Shown here: in pieces, positions 25,102-35,266 of the stretch
Layout of the letters: each line of letters starts with the position of its first letter
How positions within the stretch are numbered: position 1 is the stretch's first letter
Position numbers and translations under genes: made by a program
Assembly: GCF_015040615.1 (NCBI RefSeq)
Contig: NZ_CP060402.1
Coordinates: forward strand, 2,232,001-2,296,000
Reading direction: 5' to 3'
Length of the DNA: 64,000 bases
DNA from: Microbacterium sp. YJN-G
GTDB lineage: Bacteria > Actinomycetota > Actinomycetes > Actinomycetales > Microbacteriaceae
The notes under the pieces: generated by a model
Database searches by the model: none
What the model was told of the DNA's origin: nothing
The model's input: only the letters and a program-made list of their open reading frames with translations

Positions 25102-26682
25102 ATGGACGAGGGCACCGCGTATGAGGACGCGCAGGCCGACGCGCTCAGCGCACCCACCGGCGCCGAGGAGGCGCTGCGCGCCCCTGCGCGCGCCGACGGT
25201 GCGGCACGGCGCGTGCTCATGCTGGGAGCGACCGGCTACATCGGGGGCCGGCTGGTTCCGCGGCTGCTGAACGGCGGCTACCGCGTGCGGCTGCTCACGC
25301 GGTCTGCGGGCAGGATCGATCCGCTGCCCTGGGCGAGCCGTGTCGAGATCGTCACCGGTGACGCGACCGATCCGGATGCCGTGAACGGTGCCATGGACGG
25401 TGTGGACGTCGTCTACCACCTCGTGCATTCCTTGGCCTCCGGTGACGACTTCGCGCGCCTGGACCGCACGATCACCGAGAACGTCGCGCACGGCGCCGCC
25501 CGCGGCGACGTCGGACGCATCATCTACCTCGGCGGGCTGCATCCCGAGGGCGTCGAGCTGTCGCGGCACCTCGCCTCGCGCAAGGAGGTCGGTGAGATCC
25601 TGCTGGGCTCCGGCGTACCGACCCTCGTGCTGCGCGCGGGCGTCGTGATCGGCTCGGGGTCAGCCTCGTTCGAGATGGTCCGGCACCTCACCGAGGTGCT
25701 TCCGTACATGCCCGCACCGCGATGGGTGCGCAACCGCATCCAGCCCATCGCCGTTCGCGACGTGCTGCACTACCTGCTCGCGGCCGCGCGGGTCGATCGC
25801 AGCATCAGCCGGGCCGTCGACATCGGCGGCCCCGACGTGCTGCGCTATGGCCAGATGATGAACGGTTACGCCATCGAAGCGGGCCTTCCGCAGCGTGGCA
25901 TCGCCGCGCTGCCCGTGCTCACGCCGCGGCTGGCCTCCCTCTGGGTGGGGCTGGTCACTCCGGTCCCTCCGCGCATCGCGCGGCCGCTGGTCGAGTCGCT
26001 GCAGCATCCGTGTGTCATGCGCGACCATGCGATCGACGGGATCATCCCCCGTCCCCCGGACGGGCTCACCGGCTACCGTGCCGCCGTCCGCCTGGCGCTC
26101 GGCCGGATCGAGATCGATGAGGTCGAGACGAGCTGGGTCGATGCGACGGTGTCGCGCGCCCCCAGCGATCCGCTGCCGAGCGACCCGGACTGGGCGGGAC
26201 GGACGGTGTTCACCGACCGGCGTCGCCGGGCCACCTCCGCCGGGCCGGATGCCGTCTGGCCGGTGATCTCGCGGATCGGCGGGGAGAACGGCTGGTATTC
26301 GGCGCCGTTGCTGTGGGCGCTGCGCGGGTGGGCCGACCGTCTGATGGGCGGTGTGGGGCTGCAGCGCGGCCGCCGTTCGCGTACGCGGCTCGCGAAGGGC
26401 GACGCGGTGGACGTGTGGCGGGTCGAGGCGATCGAACCCGGACGGATGCTGCGCCTGCGGGCCGAGATGCGCGTGCCCGGCAGTGCCTGGCTCGAGCTCG
26501 GCGTCGACGCCCGGCCAGGCGGAGCGGAGTACTGGCAGCGCGCGGTCTTCTTCCCGCGCGGCCTGTCGGGCCGGCTCTACTGGCTGGCGATGCTGCCGTT
26601 CCACGGGCTGATCTTCACCGGGATGGTGAGCCGCATCGTCGCCGATGCCGAGAGCGGCCGGCTCAGCCGTTCCGACCGGTGA
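25102..26682 (+). CDS. SDR-family NAD(P)-binding protein with C-terminal DUF2867 domain
   Basis: A 526-aa two-domain protein. An extended/atypical SDR domain at about residues 35-340 has the glycine motif VLMLGATGYIGGRLVPRLL. A DUF2867 (START-like) domain follows at about 350-520 (WPVISRIGGENGWYSAPLLWALRGWADRLMGG). ATG 25102 has GAGAGGAGCG upstream; ATG 25078, overlapping the crtEb stop, would add 8 residues. It is last in the crt operon, so a role in carotenoid modification or envelope lipid chemistry is possible. No reaction is established by sequence. Confidence 0.85.
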   Translation: MDEGTAYEDAQADALSAPTGAEEALRAPARADGAARRVLMLGATGYIGGRLVPRLLNGGYRVRLLTRSAGRIDPLPWASRVEIVTGDATDPDAVNGAMDGVDVVYHLVHSLASGDDFARLDRTITENVAHGAARGDVGRIIYLGGLHPEGVELSRHLASRKEVGEILLGSGVPTLVLRAGVVIGSGSASFEMVRHLTEVLPYMPAPRWVRNRIQPIAVRDVLHYLLAAARVDRSISRAVDIGGPDVLRYGQMMNGYAIEAGLPQRGIAALPVLTPRLASLWVGLVTPVPPRIARPLVESLQHPCVMRDHAIDGIIPRPPDGLTGYRAAVRLALGRIEIDEVETSWVDATVSRAPSDPLPSDPDWAGRTVFTDRRRRATSAGPDAVWPVISRIGGENGWYSAPLLWALRGWADRLMGGVGLQRGRRSRTRLAKGDAVDVWRVEAIEPGRMLRLRAEMRVPGSAWLELGVDARPGGAEYWQRAVFFPRGLSGRLYWLAMLPFHGLIFTGMVSRIVADAESGRLSRSDR

Positions 26683-26699
26683 CATCGAGTGCCGAGCAA

Positions 26700-28631
26700 C
26701 TAGAACGGTTCCGCGCGAATCGCGTCAGCTGACGCCACAGCGCGCTCACGAGCGACCGCAGTACCGCGAGTCGGCGACGCTGCACCCTCGCGCGCCGGGC
26801 GCAGCAGCAGCATCGCGATGGCCGACACCGCCAGCACGGAGGCCTCGTGCACGAGCATCCCCAGCGACATCGTCACTCCGCCCAGGAACACGCCCAGCAC
26901 CAGCAGCGCCACGGTGATCAGCGCGATCGCGATGTTGATCCGCATCGTACGAACCGTACGCCTGGCCATCCCGAATGCGTAGGGCAGGCGCAGCAGGTCG
27001 TCGGCCATCAGGGCGATGTCTGCAGTCTCGATCGCGGCGGGTGATCCGGCTGCCCCCATCGCCACGCCCACGTCTGCCTGGGCGAGGGCGGGGGTGTCGT
27101 TGACACCGTCGCCGAGCATCGCGACCGTGCGTCCGCGGCGCTGCAGATCACGGACGAGGTCGAGCTTGTCCTCGGGCATCATGCCGGCGTGATGGGCTGT
27201 GATGCCCAGCTCGGTCGCGACGCCGCGTGCCACGGCCTCGGCGTCGCCGGTGGCCATGATCACCTCGATCCCGCGCCGGCGCAGACGTGCGACCGCCTCA
27301 GCGGCGTCTGTCCTGACGGTGTCGGCCAGGGCGAGGATGCCGACGGTGCGGCCGTCCACGCCGACGAACATCGCCGTGCGGCCCTGCTCGTGGAACGGGC
27401 GCAGCAGTGCGGCATCCGGTTCGTCCGCCATCAACGCTGCCGCACCGACGCTGACGGTGCGGCCGTCGACGTCGGCCCGGATGCCCAGGCCCGTCACCGG
27501 CTCGGCGTGCGCGACCGGGGCCACGGCCAGGCTCGCGGCGGTCGCGCCCCGGATCACGGCGTCGGCGAGCGGATGCTCGGATGCCGTCTCGGCGCGGGCC
27601 GCCAGCAGCAGCACGTCATCGCGGTTCACATCGGCGGCGAGCGCCACGACGTCGGTGAGTTCGGGCCTGCCGTGCGTGAGGGTGCCGGTCTTGTCGACGA
27701 CCAGCGCGTCCACACGCGCTGCGGTCTCGAGATGCTCGCCGCCCTTGATCAGCACTCCGTCCATGGCGCAGCGGCCGATGCCGGCGACGATCGACACCGG
27801 GATCGAGATGACCAGGGCGCCCGGGCAGCCGATCACCAGCAGGGTGAGCGCGAGTTCGACGTCGCGGGTGATGAGCCCGGCGATGAGCGCGCCGATCAGC
27901 ACGCCGGGGGTGTAGTACTTCGAGAAGCGCTCCAGGAAGGTCTGCGTGCGCGCCTTGTCATCCTGCGCCTCTTCGACCCGGTGGATGATCGAGGCGAGCG
28001 CGGAGTCGCCACCCACGCGCTCGGCCACCACGCGCAGCATGCCCGACCGCAGCCAGGTGCCCGCGTACACGGCCGAGCCCGCGGCCTTCTCCGCCGGCAG
28101 TGATTCGCCGGTGATGGTCGCCTCGTCGACACCCCCGGTGCCCGCCACGACGTGGCCGTCGACGGGCACCTGCTCGCCGTTGCGGACCACGACCACGTCA
28201 CCGGGCACCAGCTCCCACGCCTCGACGGCAACCTGCTCCTCGGTGCCGTCATCACCGGCACGCAGCACGGTCGCGGTCTGCGGCGCCCCGTCGACCAGAT
28301 CCGAGAGCGCACGGCGGGTGCGCTGCAGCGTGGTGCGCTCCAGCGCCTTGCCGAGCGCGAAGAGGAAGGTCACGGCTGCGGACTCCCAATGGTTCTGCAG
28401 GAACAGCGCACCGGTGGCCGCGACGACGACGAGCAGGTCGATCGAGACCAGCCTCATCCGCAGCGCCCGCCAGGCAGAGACGGCGATCGGAGCACCCGCG
28501 ATGAGCGCGGCGAGGATCATCAGCGCGTCCAGGCCGCTGATCAGCGCCGCGGCGATCAGCGCCCCCGAGAGCACGACCGTGCCCCACAGTCGGCGGAATG
28601 CGGAATGCCAGATCCTCTTCGCCCTGCTCAT
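26700..28631 (-). CDS. Heavy-metal P1B-type ATPase without its own metal-binding domain
   Basis: A 643-aa membrane pump for a transition-metal cation. Phosphorylation motif DKTGTLTHGRPEL (Asp near residue 313), TITGESLP actuator loop, P1B-specific HP motif SEHPLADAV and hinge MLGDGVNDTPALAQADVGVAMG. The transmembrane metal site reads CPGALVIS (Cys near residue 268), not the common CPC/SPC/CPH, so the metal cannot be assigned. The N-terminal HMA domain is absent and encoded separately 39 bp upstream. AGGAG precedes the ATG. Convergent with the crt operon, 17 bp between stops. Confidence 0.9.
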   Translation of the reverse strand: MSRAKRIWHSAFRRLWGTVVLSGALIAAALISGLDALMILAALIAGAPIAVSAWRALRMRLVSIDLLVVVAATGALFLQNHWESAAVTFLFALGKALERTTLQRTRRALSDLVDGAPQTATVLRAGDDGTEEQVAVEAWELVPGDVVVVRNGEQVPVDGHVVAGTGGVDEATITGESLPAEKAAGSAVYAGTWLRSGMLRVVAERVGGDSALASIIHRVEEAQDDKARTQTFLERFSKYYTPGVLIGALIAGLITRDVELALTLLVIGCPGALVISIPVSIVAGIGRCAMDGVLIKGGEHLETAARVDALVVDKTGTLTHGRPELTDVVALAADVNRDDVLLLAARAETASEHPLADAVIRGATAASLAVAPVAHAEPVTGLGIRADVDGRTVSVGAAALMADEPDAALLRPFHEQGRTAMFVGVDGRTVGILALADTVRTDAAEAVARLRRRGIEVIMATGDAEAVARGVATELGITAHHAGMMPEDKLDLVRDLQRRGRTVAMLGDGVNDTPALAQADVGVAMGAAGSPAAIETADIALMADDLLRLPYAFGMARRTVRTMRINIAIALITVALLVLGVFLGGVTMSLGMLVHEASVLAVSAIAMLLLRPAREGAASPTRGTAVARERAVASADAIRAEPF

Positions 28632-28670
28632 CGCGGTTCTCCTCTCGTGCCTCGCTCCGGATCGCGCGCG

Positions 28671-28913
28671 TCAGAATGCCGAAGGCGTGGAGTGGTAACC
28701 GGTCTTGGTGACCGTCTCGACGAGATCCCGCACCGTCGCGCGGAGGGTGTCGTGCTCGACGACGATGCGTCCGGAGGCGAACTTCACCTCGGCGGTGGCG
28801 ACACCGTCGAGCTCGGTCAGCGCGGACTCGATCTTCTGCACGCAGGACGGGCAGGTGAACTCGTCCGAACGCAGGATGGTGGTCTTCAGCGTGGTGCTGG
28901 TCTGAGTGGTCAT
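28671..28913 (-). CDS. Stand-alone HMA heavy-metal-binding protein (metallochaperone-like)
   Basis: An 80-aa ferredoxin-like HMA domain with the motif CPSC (Cys21, Cys24) in EFTCPSCVQKIESALTEL. It presumably delivers metal to, or senses it for, the ATPase encoded next, which lacks this domain. GGAGAGGA precedes the start at 28913. An FNR-like palindrome lies about 80 bp upstream. Confidence 0.88.
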   Translation of the reverse strand: MTTQTSTTLKTTILRSDEFTCPSCVQKIESALTELDGVATAEVKFASGRIVVEHDTLRATVRDLVETVTKTGYHSTPSAF

Positions 28914-28994
28914 GATGGTGTCCTCTCCCGTCCGTCCGGCAGGGCGCCGGATCTCCTGACACCACCGACGGTAGGCGGGCGCGGCGGAGCGCGC

Positions 28995-29010
28995 CTTGAC
29001 GCAGGTCAAG
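28995..29010. promoter_or_regulatory. FNR/Crp-type palindrome upstream of the HMA-ATPase operon
   Basis: CTTGAC-GCAG-GTCAAG is a perfect 16-bp dyad matching the TTGAC-N4-GTCAA layout of FNR-family sites. It lies between the Crp/Fnr gene (stop at 29065) and the HMA start (28913), so it is the likely site by which that regulator controls the metal operon. Confidence 0.65.
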
Positions 29011-29064
29011 CCGCTCGCGGCGACCGGTCAGCGGCGGACGGTCAGCGGCGGTCAGCCGCGGCGG

Positions 29065-29754
29065 TCAGGCGCGCGCGTCCACGCGGCGGGAGAGATCCAT
29101 CAGCGTCTCCGGGTCGACGATCACCAGCCCGCCGGCGTCGCCGTCGGCGATGATCCCGGCCTCGCGCAGCCGGCGCAGCTGACGGCTGAGCGACTCGGGA
29201 GAGGTGTCGAGCAGCGAGGCGATGTCCTTCTTCGCCATGGGCAGCCGCACGGCGACCCCCGCGGGCCCGGCGGCGCCCGGCAACTCGAGCAGGTAGTCGG
29301 CCAGCCGGGCCGTGACATCCCCTGAGATCACTGCGGCCAGGCGATGCTCGGCCTCATCGAGCCTGCGACTGACGGCCTGCAGCATCCGCATCCCGATCGA
29401 GGGATGCCGATTCACCAGGCGGGCGAAATCGGCATGGCGGAACACGCACATGCTCGCGGGCTCGAGCGCGGTGATGCGGTCGGAGAACGGACGTCCGGTG
29501 AGGAACGACGATTCGCCGAGGAACTGCCCTGGACCGAGCACGCGCAGCACCTGCTCGCGGCCTTCGGCGTCGACGCGAGACACCTTCACCGAGCCGGTGT
29601 GCACCACCAGCAGCAGCGGATCGCCGCGTCCGTCGCCGATGACCTCGCCCGCAGCGAAGCGCGTGGGCGTCGCGAAGGCCGCCACGCCCACTTGCTCGGC
29701 GTGATCGAGCCCCTGGAACAGCGGTACGCGTGAGACGCACAGATCCTCGGCCAT
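29065..29754 (-). CDS. Crp/Fnr-family transcriptional regulator
   Basis: A 229-aa protein. The cyclic-nucleotide-binding-like fold spans residues ~10-120 (RFAAGEVIGDGRGDPLLLVVHTG ... VLGPGQFLGESSFLTGRPF). The Crp-type HTH is AKKDIASLLDTSPESLSRQLRRLREAGII. The recognition helix S-x-x-S-x-x-R resembles the FNR branch, fitting the TTGAC-N4-GTCAA dyad downstream. There is one Cys at position 6 and one in the fold (SMCVFRH), but no four-Cys Fe-S cluster signature. Probably regulates the HMA/P-type ATPase pair. Confidence 0.88.
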   Translation of the reverse strand: MAEDLCVSRVPLFQGLDHAEQVGVAAFATPTRFAAGEVIGDGRGDPLLLVVHTGSVKVSRVDAEGREQVLRVLGPGQFLGESSFLTGRPFSDRITALEPASMCVFRHADFARLVNRHPSIGMRMLQAVSRRLDEAEHRLAAVISGDVTARLADYLLELPGAAGPAGVAVRLPMAKKDIASLLDTSPESLSRQLRRLREAGIIADGDAGGLVIVDPETLMDLSRRVDARA

Positions 29755-29799
29755 CGACGGGAACCTCCTGCCCTCCGATGCTACCGGGATGCTGCCCGC

Positions 29800-31623
<1,824 letters not shown>

Positions 31624-31667
31624 GTCCTTACCAGGCTAGGCGACCGCCGGCGGCGCCGGCGACGAGG

Positions 31668-32210
31668 TCAGAGCCTGATGTCCGAGAACGCGCGCAGTCG
31701 CTGCCACGGTCTCGCAGTCGCGGCCTGTCCCAGCACGTCGGCCGCGGCGAGCTGATCGAGATCGAGCCCGGTGAGGCCGGCGATGTCGGCCACCGGCACC
31801 TGATAGGTGCGGAACGGACCGAGATCCGGGATGCCGCCCGCGGCCGCACCCTGCTCCATGTCGCTGTTCGCCTGCGCGGCGCGATCGCCCCACACCGGAT
31901 CGCGGCGCCGCACGAGATGCCCGCGGTCGAGGTCGTTGCGGGCGTAGACGTCGGGGCCGGCCTGCCAGTCGGCCGGGATCCTGTCATCCAGACGCCAGTC
32001 GTCGCCGCGAGGCACGTCGACGAGCGCCGCACCGTCGATATTCACGGCCGTGACACGTGCGAGGCGCCGCTGCCTGTCGAGCACGACGGAGAAGTGCACG
32101 TAATCGAGCCGGACGGCCTCAGCGGCCTCGTCCTCGGCGGCCGGCAGGGGCACGCCGATGCCGAGGAAGCCTTCGTCGTAGCCGAATGCCGCTGCGGTTC
32201 CGGATGCCAT
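31668..32210 (-). pseudogene. DNA/RNA non-specific endonuclease with internal deletion
   Basis: The 180-aa frame keeps the N terminus of a NUC1-type nuclease (LDYVHFSVVLDRQRRLARVTA; active-site DRGHLVRRRDPVWG near residues 93-106). It then jumps from QANSD directly to the C-terminal segment LGPFRTYQVPVADIAGLTG. Family members are about 270-290 aa; the missing ~100 residues include the Mg-ligand Asn helix (the FNQ...W region). The frame is open but the product should be inactive. Its start codon abuts a permease remnant on the other strand, marking a rearrangement. Identification is from remembered family pattern. Confidence 0.75.
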
Positions 32211-32428
32211 GCGATGCCATCGCCGCGGCGTTCATCGGCGGCGCGGCCGTGCAGGGCGGCGTCGGACGCATCGTGGGCGCGATCACCGGCGGTCTCATCA
32301 TGGGTGTGCTCAACAACGGCATGTCGCTGATGGGCGTCGGCACCGACTCGCAGCAGTTCATCAAGGGCATGGTCCTGCTGCTCGCAGTCGCCTTCGACGT
32401 CTGGAACAAGCGCCGCCAGCGCACCTGA
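32211..32428 (+). pseudogene. 3' remnant of a XylH-type sugar ABC permease
   Basis: The plus-strand frame reads DAIAAAFIGGAAVQGGVGR, then an ITGGLIMGVLNNGMS stretch, ending FDVWNKRRQRT. This is the C-terminal ~70 residues of a xylose/monosaccharide ABC permease (XylH/BPD_transp_2). No permease sequence is found before about 32211, where the opposed nuclease gene begins, so the first ~80% of the gene has been lost. A strong terminator still follows it. Confidence 0.8.
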
Positions 32429-32449
32429 GCGCTCACGCCGGACAGACGA

Positions 32450-32494
32450 GGAGCCCGGTGCATCGTCCCTCACGGGGATGATGCGCCGGGCTCC
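32450..32494 (+). terminator. Intrinsic terminator after the permease remnant
   Basis: A long stem GGAGCCCGGTGCATC / GATGCGCCGGGCTCC (one G:T pair), with a further paired interior, at 32450-32494. It is followed by CGGGATTTT with a T-run at 32499-32502. This is the former operon terminator of the lost transporter. Confidence 0.82.
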
Positions 32495-32581
32495 CGGGAT
32501 TTTCGCCCGCCGTCGACGCTCGATCGGCGGCTCGTGACCGCTCTCCTGAGTGCCCACCGATCCTCACTCGTGGTTCGAATC

Positions 32582-32663
32582 GGTCATATGACCCACTGAT
32601 CTCATCATGAGGCATGCTGCACGCGCCATAGACTGTGATTCCATTGATCGATTCGATCAATGG
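32582..32663 (+). promoter_or_regulatory. Lrp gene promoter with two palindromes
   Basis: GGTCATATGACC (32582-32593) is a 12-bp palindrome. A -10-like TAGACT follows at 32629-32634. A perfect 23-bp palindrome, CCATTGATCGA-T-TCGATCAATGG, sits at 32641-32663, just past the expected transcription start. Lrp/AsnC proteins commonly autoregulate, so the 23-bp dyad is the likely autoregulatory operator. Confidence 0.6.
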
Positions 32664-32695
32664 AGATGAGTCACGGGAAAGCGACGGTGATCGAT

Positions 32696-33163
32696 ATGAC
32701 CAGCCTGGATGAGACCGATCGGCGCATCCTCGCCGTGCTCGATTCCGATCCGAGACGGCCGGTCGCCCTGATCGCCCAGGACCTGGGTCTGGCCAGGGGC
32801 ACGGTGCACGCGAGGCTTGCCCGTCTGGAGTCGGCCGGATGCCTGCGTGCGAACAGCTCGCGAGTGCTGCCGTCCGCGCTCGGACGAGGCGTGTCGGCTT
32901 CCATTCAGGTGGAGCTGGATCAGCACCAGATCGGTGACGCGATCGAGGCGCTCAGCCGGGTTCCCGAGGTGCTGGAGTGCTTCGCGCCCGCCGGCGACAC
33001 CGACCTGCTGCTGCGCGTGGTGGCCACCGATCCGGATGACCTGTATCGGGTCGCCGAGGTGGTGCGCCTGTGTCCGGGCATCCTGCGCACCTCGACGAGC
33101 CTGTTCCTGCGCGAGGTCATCCCATATCGCGTCAGCGAACTGCTCAAGGCTTCCGCGCTCTGA
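32696..33163 (+). CDS. Lrp/AsnC-family transcriptional regulator
   Basis: A 155-aa regulator from the chosen start (MTSLDETDRRILAVLD). HTH at residues ~5-50 (ALIAQDLGLARGTVHARLARLESAGCL). C-terminal RAM/ligand domain (SASIQVELDQHQIGDAIEALSRVPEVLECFAPAGDTDLLLRVVATD). In-frame alternatives are GTG 32687 (GGGAAAG upstream), ATG 32666 and ATG 32660. The last two lie in or next to the 23-bp palindrome. Effector and targets unknown; the gene next to it on the same strand is a permease remnant, so an original partner may have been lost. Confidence 0.85.
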   Translation: MTSLDETDRRILAVLDSDPRRPVALIAQDLGLARGTVHARLARLESAGCLRANSSRVLPSALGRGVSASIQVELDQHQIGDAIEALSRVPEVLECFAPAGDTDLLLRVVATDPDDLYRVAEVVRLCPGILRTSTSLFLREVIPYRVSELLKASAL

Positions 33164-33202
33164 GGGCCCCGCGCCTCGAAGGCTTCCGCACCTCTGGACG
33201 GG

Positions 33203-34129
33203 TCAGCCCATGATGCGGGCGCCTGGCACCGGCCCGTGCACGTGCAGGGCCTCGCGGCCCGTCGCCCGCAGTTCGTCCTGCACGGCGCGGGCGGCCTCAG
33301 GCCCCTCGCACAGGAACGCCGTGGTGGGCCCTGAGCCCGACACGATGCCGGTCAGTGCGCCCAGGCGCACGCCGTCCGCGAGCGTCTGCTCGAGATCGGG
33401 GCGGTCGACCACCGCCGCGGCCTCCAGGTCGTTGAGCATGACGGGTGCGAGCTCGCGGGCATCCCCTGCCCGCAGCGCCTGCAGCACCGCGGCGGGCACC
33501 TCGAGCATCTCCGTCGGGTCGTCGGCGAGCGCCTCGCCGTGGGCGCGCAGCCGGTCCAGCCGCCCGTACACGGCCGGAGTCGACAGCCCCTGGGCACTGA
33601 GTACGAGCACCCAGTCGAACCGTCCGCGGGCAAGCGCCGGGGTGAGCACGTCGCCGCGGCCGGTGCCGACGGCGGTGCCGCCGTGCAGCGCGAAGGGGAC
33701 GTCGGCGCCGAGTCGTGCGGCGAGGTCGTGCAGCCCGCGTGGGCCGAGGTCTGTGCCCCACAGGGCGTCGCAGGCGACGAGCGCGGCCGCCGCATCCGTC
33801 GATCCCCCGCCCATGCCACCCGCGACGGGCACACCCTTGCGGATGTCGAGGTGCACGCCCTGCGTCACCCCGGTGGTCTGGGCGAGCAGCTTGGCCGCGC
33901 GCAGCGCGAGGTTGCGGTCATCCGTGGGGACTCCGTCGATGTCCACATCGCCCGACACCTCCAGCGTGAACCCGTCGGAGGGATGCGCGTAGACGTCCTC
34001 GTACAGCGAGACCGCCTGGAAGACGGTCGCCAGGGCGTGGTAGCCGTCGTCGTGGCGGGGCCCCACCCCGAGATAGACGTTGATCTTGCCGGGAGCGCGC
34101 ACGTGCACGGCATCCTGACGTCGTGCCAT
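33203..34129 (-). CDS. ispE: 4-diphosphocytidyl-2-C-methyl-D-erythritol kinase
   Basis: GHMP kinase of the MEP isoprenoid pathway, ultimately supplying IPP to idi/crtE. 308 aa. Substrate motif APGKINVYLGVG at the N terminus and ATP loop PVAGGMGGGSTDAAAAL, with a C-terminal GIVSGSGPTTAFLCEG. Start ATG 34129; a GTG at 34135 is two codons upstream. Usually follows rsmA in actinobacteria; here an aldo/keto reductase gene lies between them. Confidence 0.95.
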   Translation of the reverse strand: MARRQDAVHVRAPGKINVYLGVGPRHDDGYHALATVFQAVSLYEDVYAHPSDGFTLEVSGDVDIDGVPTDDRNLALRAAKLLAQTTGVTQGVHLDIRKGVPVAGGMGGGSTDAAAALVACDALWGTDLGPRGLHDLAARLGADVPFALHGGTAVGTGRGDVLTPALARGRFDWVLVLSAQGLSTPAVYGRLDRLRAHGEALADDPTEMLEVPAAVLQALRAGDARELAPVMLNDLEAAAVVDRPDLEQTLADGVRLGALTGIVSGSGPTTAFLCEGPEAARAVQDELRATGREALHVHGPVPGARIMG

Positions 34130-34187
34130 GCTCACTTCGGCTCACTCCGTTCGCTCGGTGCACCGCGCAGGCGGCTGCCGATCGGGG

Positions 34188-35252
34188 TCACAGGTCGGAC
34201 GAGACCGACCAGAGGTTCACGTCGATGCCGTGCGAGAGCCCGTCGATCGCGGTGAGCTCCTCGTCCGAGAAGTCCGGGCCGTTCACGGCCGCGATGTTCT
34301 CGTCCAGCTGCTCGGGCCGCGAGGCGCCGATGAGTGCCGAGACGACCACCGGGTCGCGCAGCGTCCACTGCAACGCCATCTGGGCGAGCGTCTGGCCACG
34401 GTCGGCGGCGATGTCGTTCAGGCCGCGCAGCACCGCCAGCGCCTCTTCGGACAGCGGGCGACTCGAGAGCGATCGGCGCTGCTGCGCCCGCTCGGCGGTG
34501 CCGTCGGCGAGGTACTTGCCGGTCAGCAGCCCCTGGGCGAGCGGGGTGAAGGCGATCGCGCCGAGGCCCGCGCCGCGCAGGGTGTCGGTGAGCCCGTCTT
34601 CGACCCAGCGGTTGAGGATCGAGTAAGAGGGCTGGTGGATGACCAGCGGCGTGCCGAGGTCACGCGCGACGGCGACCGCCGCCTCGGTGCGCTCGGCGCT
34701 GTACGACGAGATGCCGACGTAGAGCGCCCTGCCCTGGCGCACCAGCGTGTCCAGTGCGCCGATGGTCTCCTCGACCGGGGTGAGCGGGTCGACGCGGTGC
34801 GAGTAGAAGATGTCGACGTAGTCGAGGCCCATGCGGCTCAGCGACTGCTCGGCGCTGGCGAGGATGTACTTGCGGCTGCCGAGGTCGCCGTAGGGACCGG
34901 GCCACATGTCCCAGCCGGCCTTGGACGAGATGATCAGCTCGTCGCGGTACGGCGCGAGGTCCTCGGCGAGGATGCGGCCGAAGTTCTTCTCGGCCGAGCC
35001 GTACGGCGGACCGTAGTTGTTGGCGAGGTCGAAGTGCGTTATGCCGCTGTCGAACGCGTGACGCAGCAGCGTGCGCTGATCGTCGAGCGGGATGTTGTCG
35101 CCGAAGTTCCACCACAGACCGAGCGAGATCGGCGGCAGGAACAGCCCCGACGAGCCCACCTGGCGGTACTCGAAGCGCTGATAGCGGTCGGGTGCTGCCG
35201 TGTAGGGCCGGTGGATCTCGGGGACGTCGGGCCGGAATCGGGGATCGCTCAC
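34188..35252 (-). CDS. Aldo/keto reductase (YghZ/Kv-beta-like)
   Basis: NADPH-dependent carbonyl reductase, 354 aa, TIM barrel. Catalytic Tyr in DLANNYGPPYGSAEKNFG, Lys in IISSKAGWDMWPG, and His in DIFYSHRVD. The GPYGDLGSRKY and WWNFGD segments are typical of the YghZ (L-glyceraldehyde-3-phosphate reductase) subgroup, so methylglyoxal or triose-aldehyde detoxification is plausible. GTG start at 35252 with TAACCT (35259-35264) six bases upstream, implying a leaderless transcript. Inserted between rsmA and ispE. Confidence 0.88.
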   Translation of the reverse strand: MSDPRFRPDVPEIHRPYTAAPDRYQRFEYRQVGSSGLFLPPISLGLWWNFGDNIPLDDQRTLLRHAFDSGITHFDLANNYGPPYGSAEKNFGRILAEDLAPYRDELIISSKAGWDMWPGPYGDLGSRKYILASAEQSLSRMGLDYVDIFYSHRVDPLTPVEETIGALDTLVRQGRALYVGISSYSAERTEAAVAVARDLGTPLVIHQPSYSILNRWVEDGLTDTLRGAGLGAIAFTPLAQGLLTGKYLADGTAERAQQRRSLSSRPLSEEALAVLRGLNDIAADRGQTLAQMALQWTLRDPVVVSALIGASRPEQLDENIAAVNGPDFSDEELTAIDGLSHGIDVNLWSVSSDL

Positions 35253-35266
35253 CGTGCCAGGTTAGC

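Noticed and set aside
19514..26682. Carotenoid cluster as recently acquired island
   Set aside because: Codon use and GC content look like the flanks, and there are no integrase, tRNA junction or repeats at its ends.
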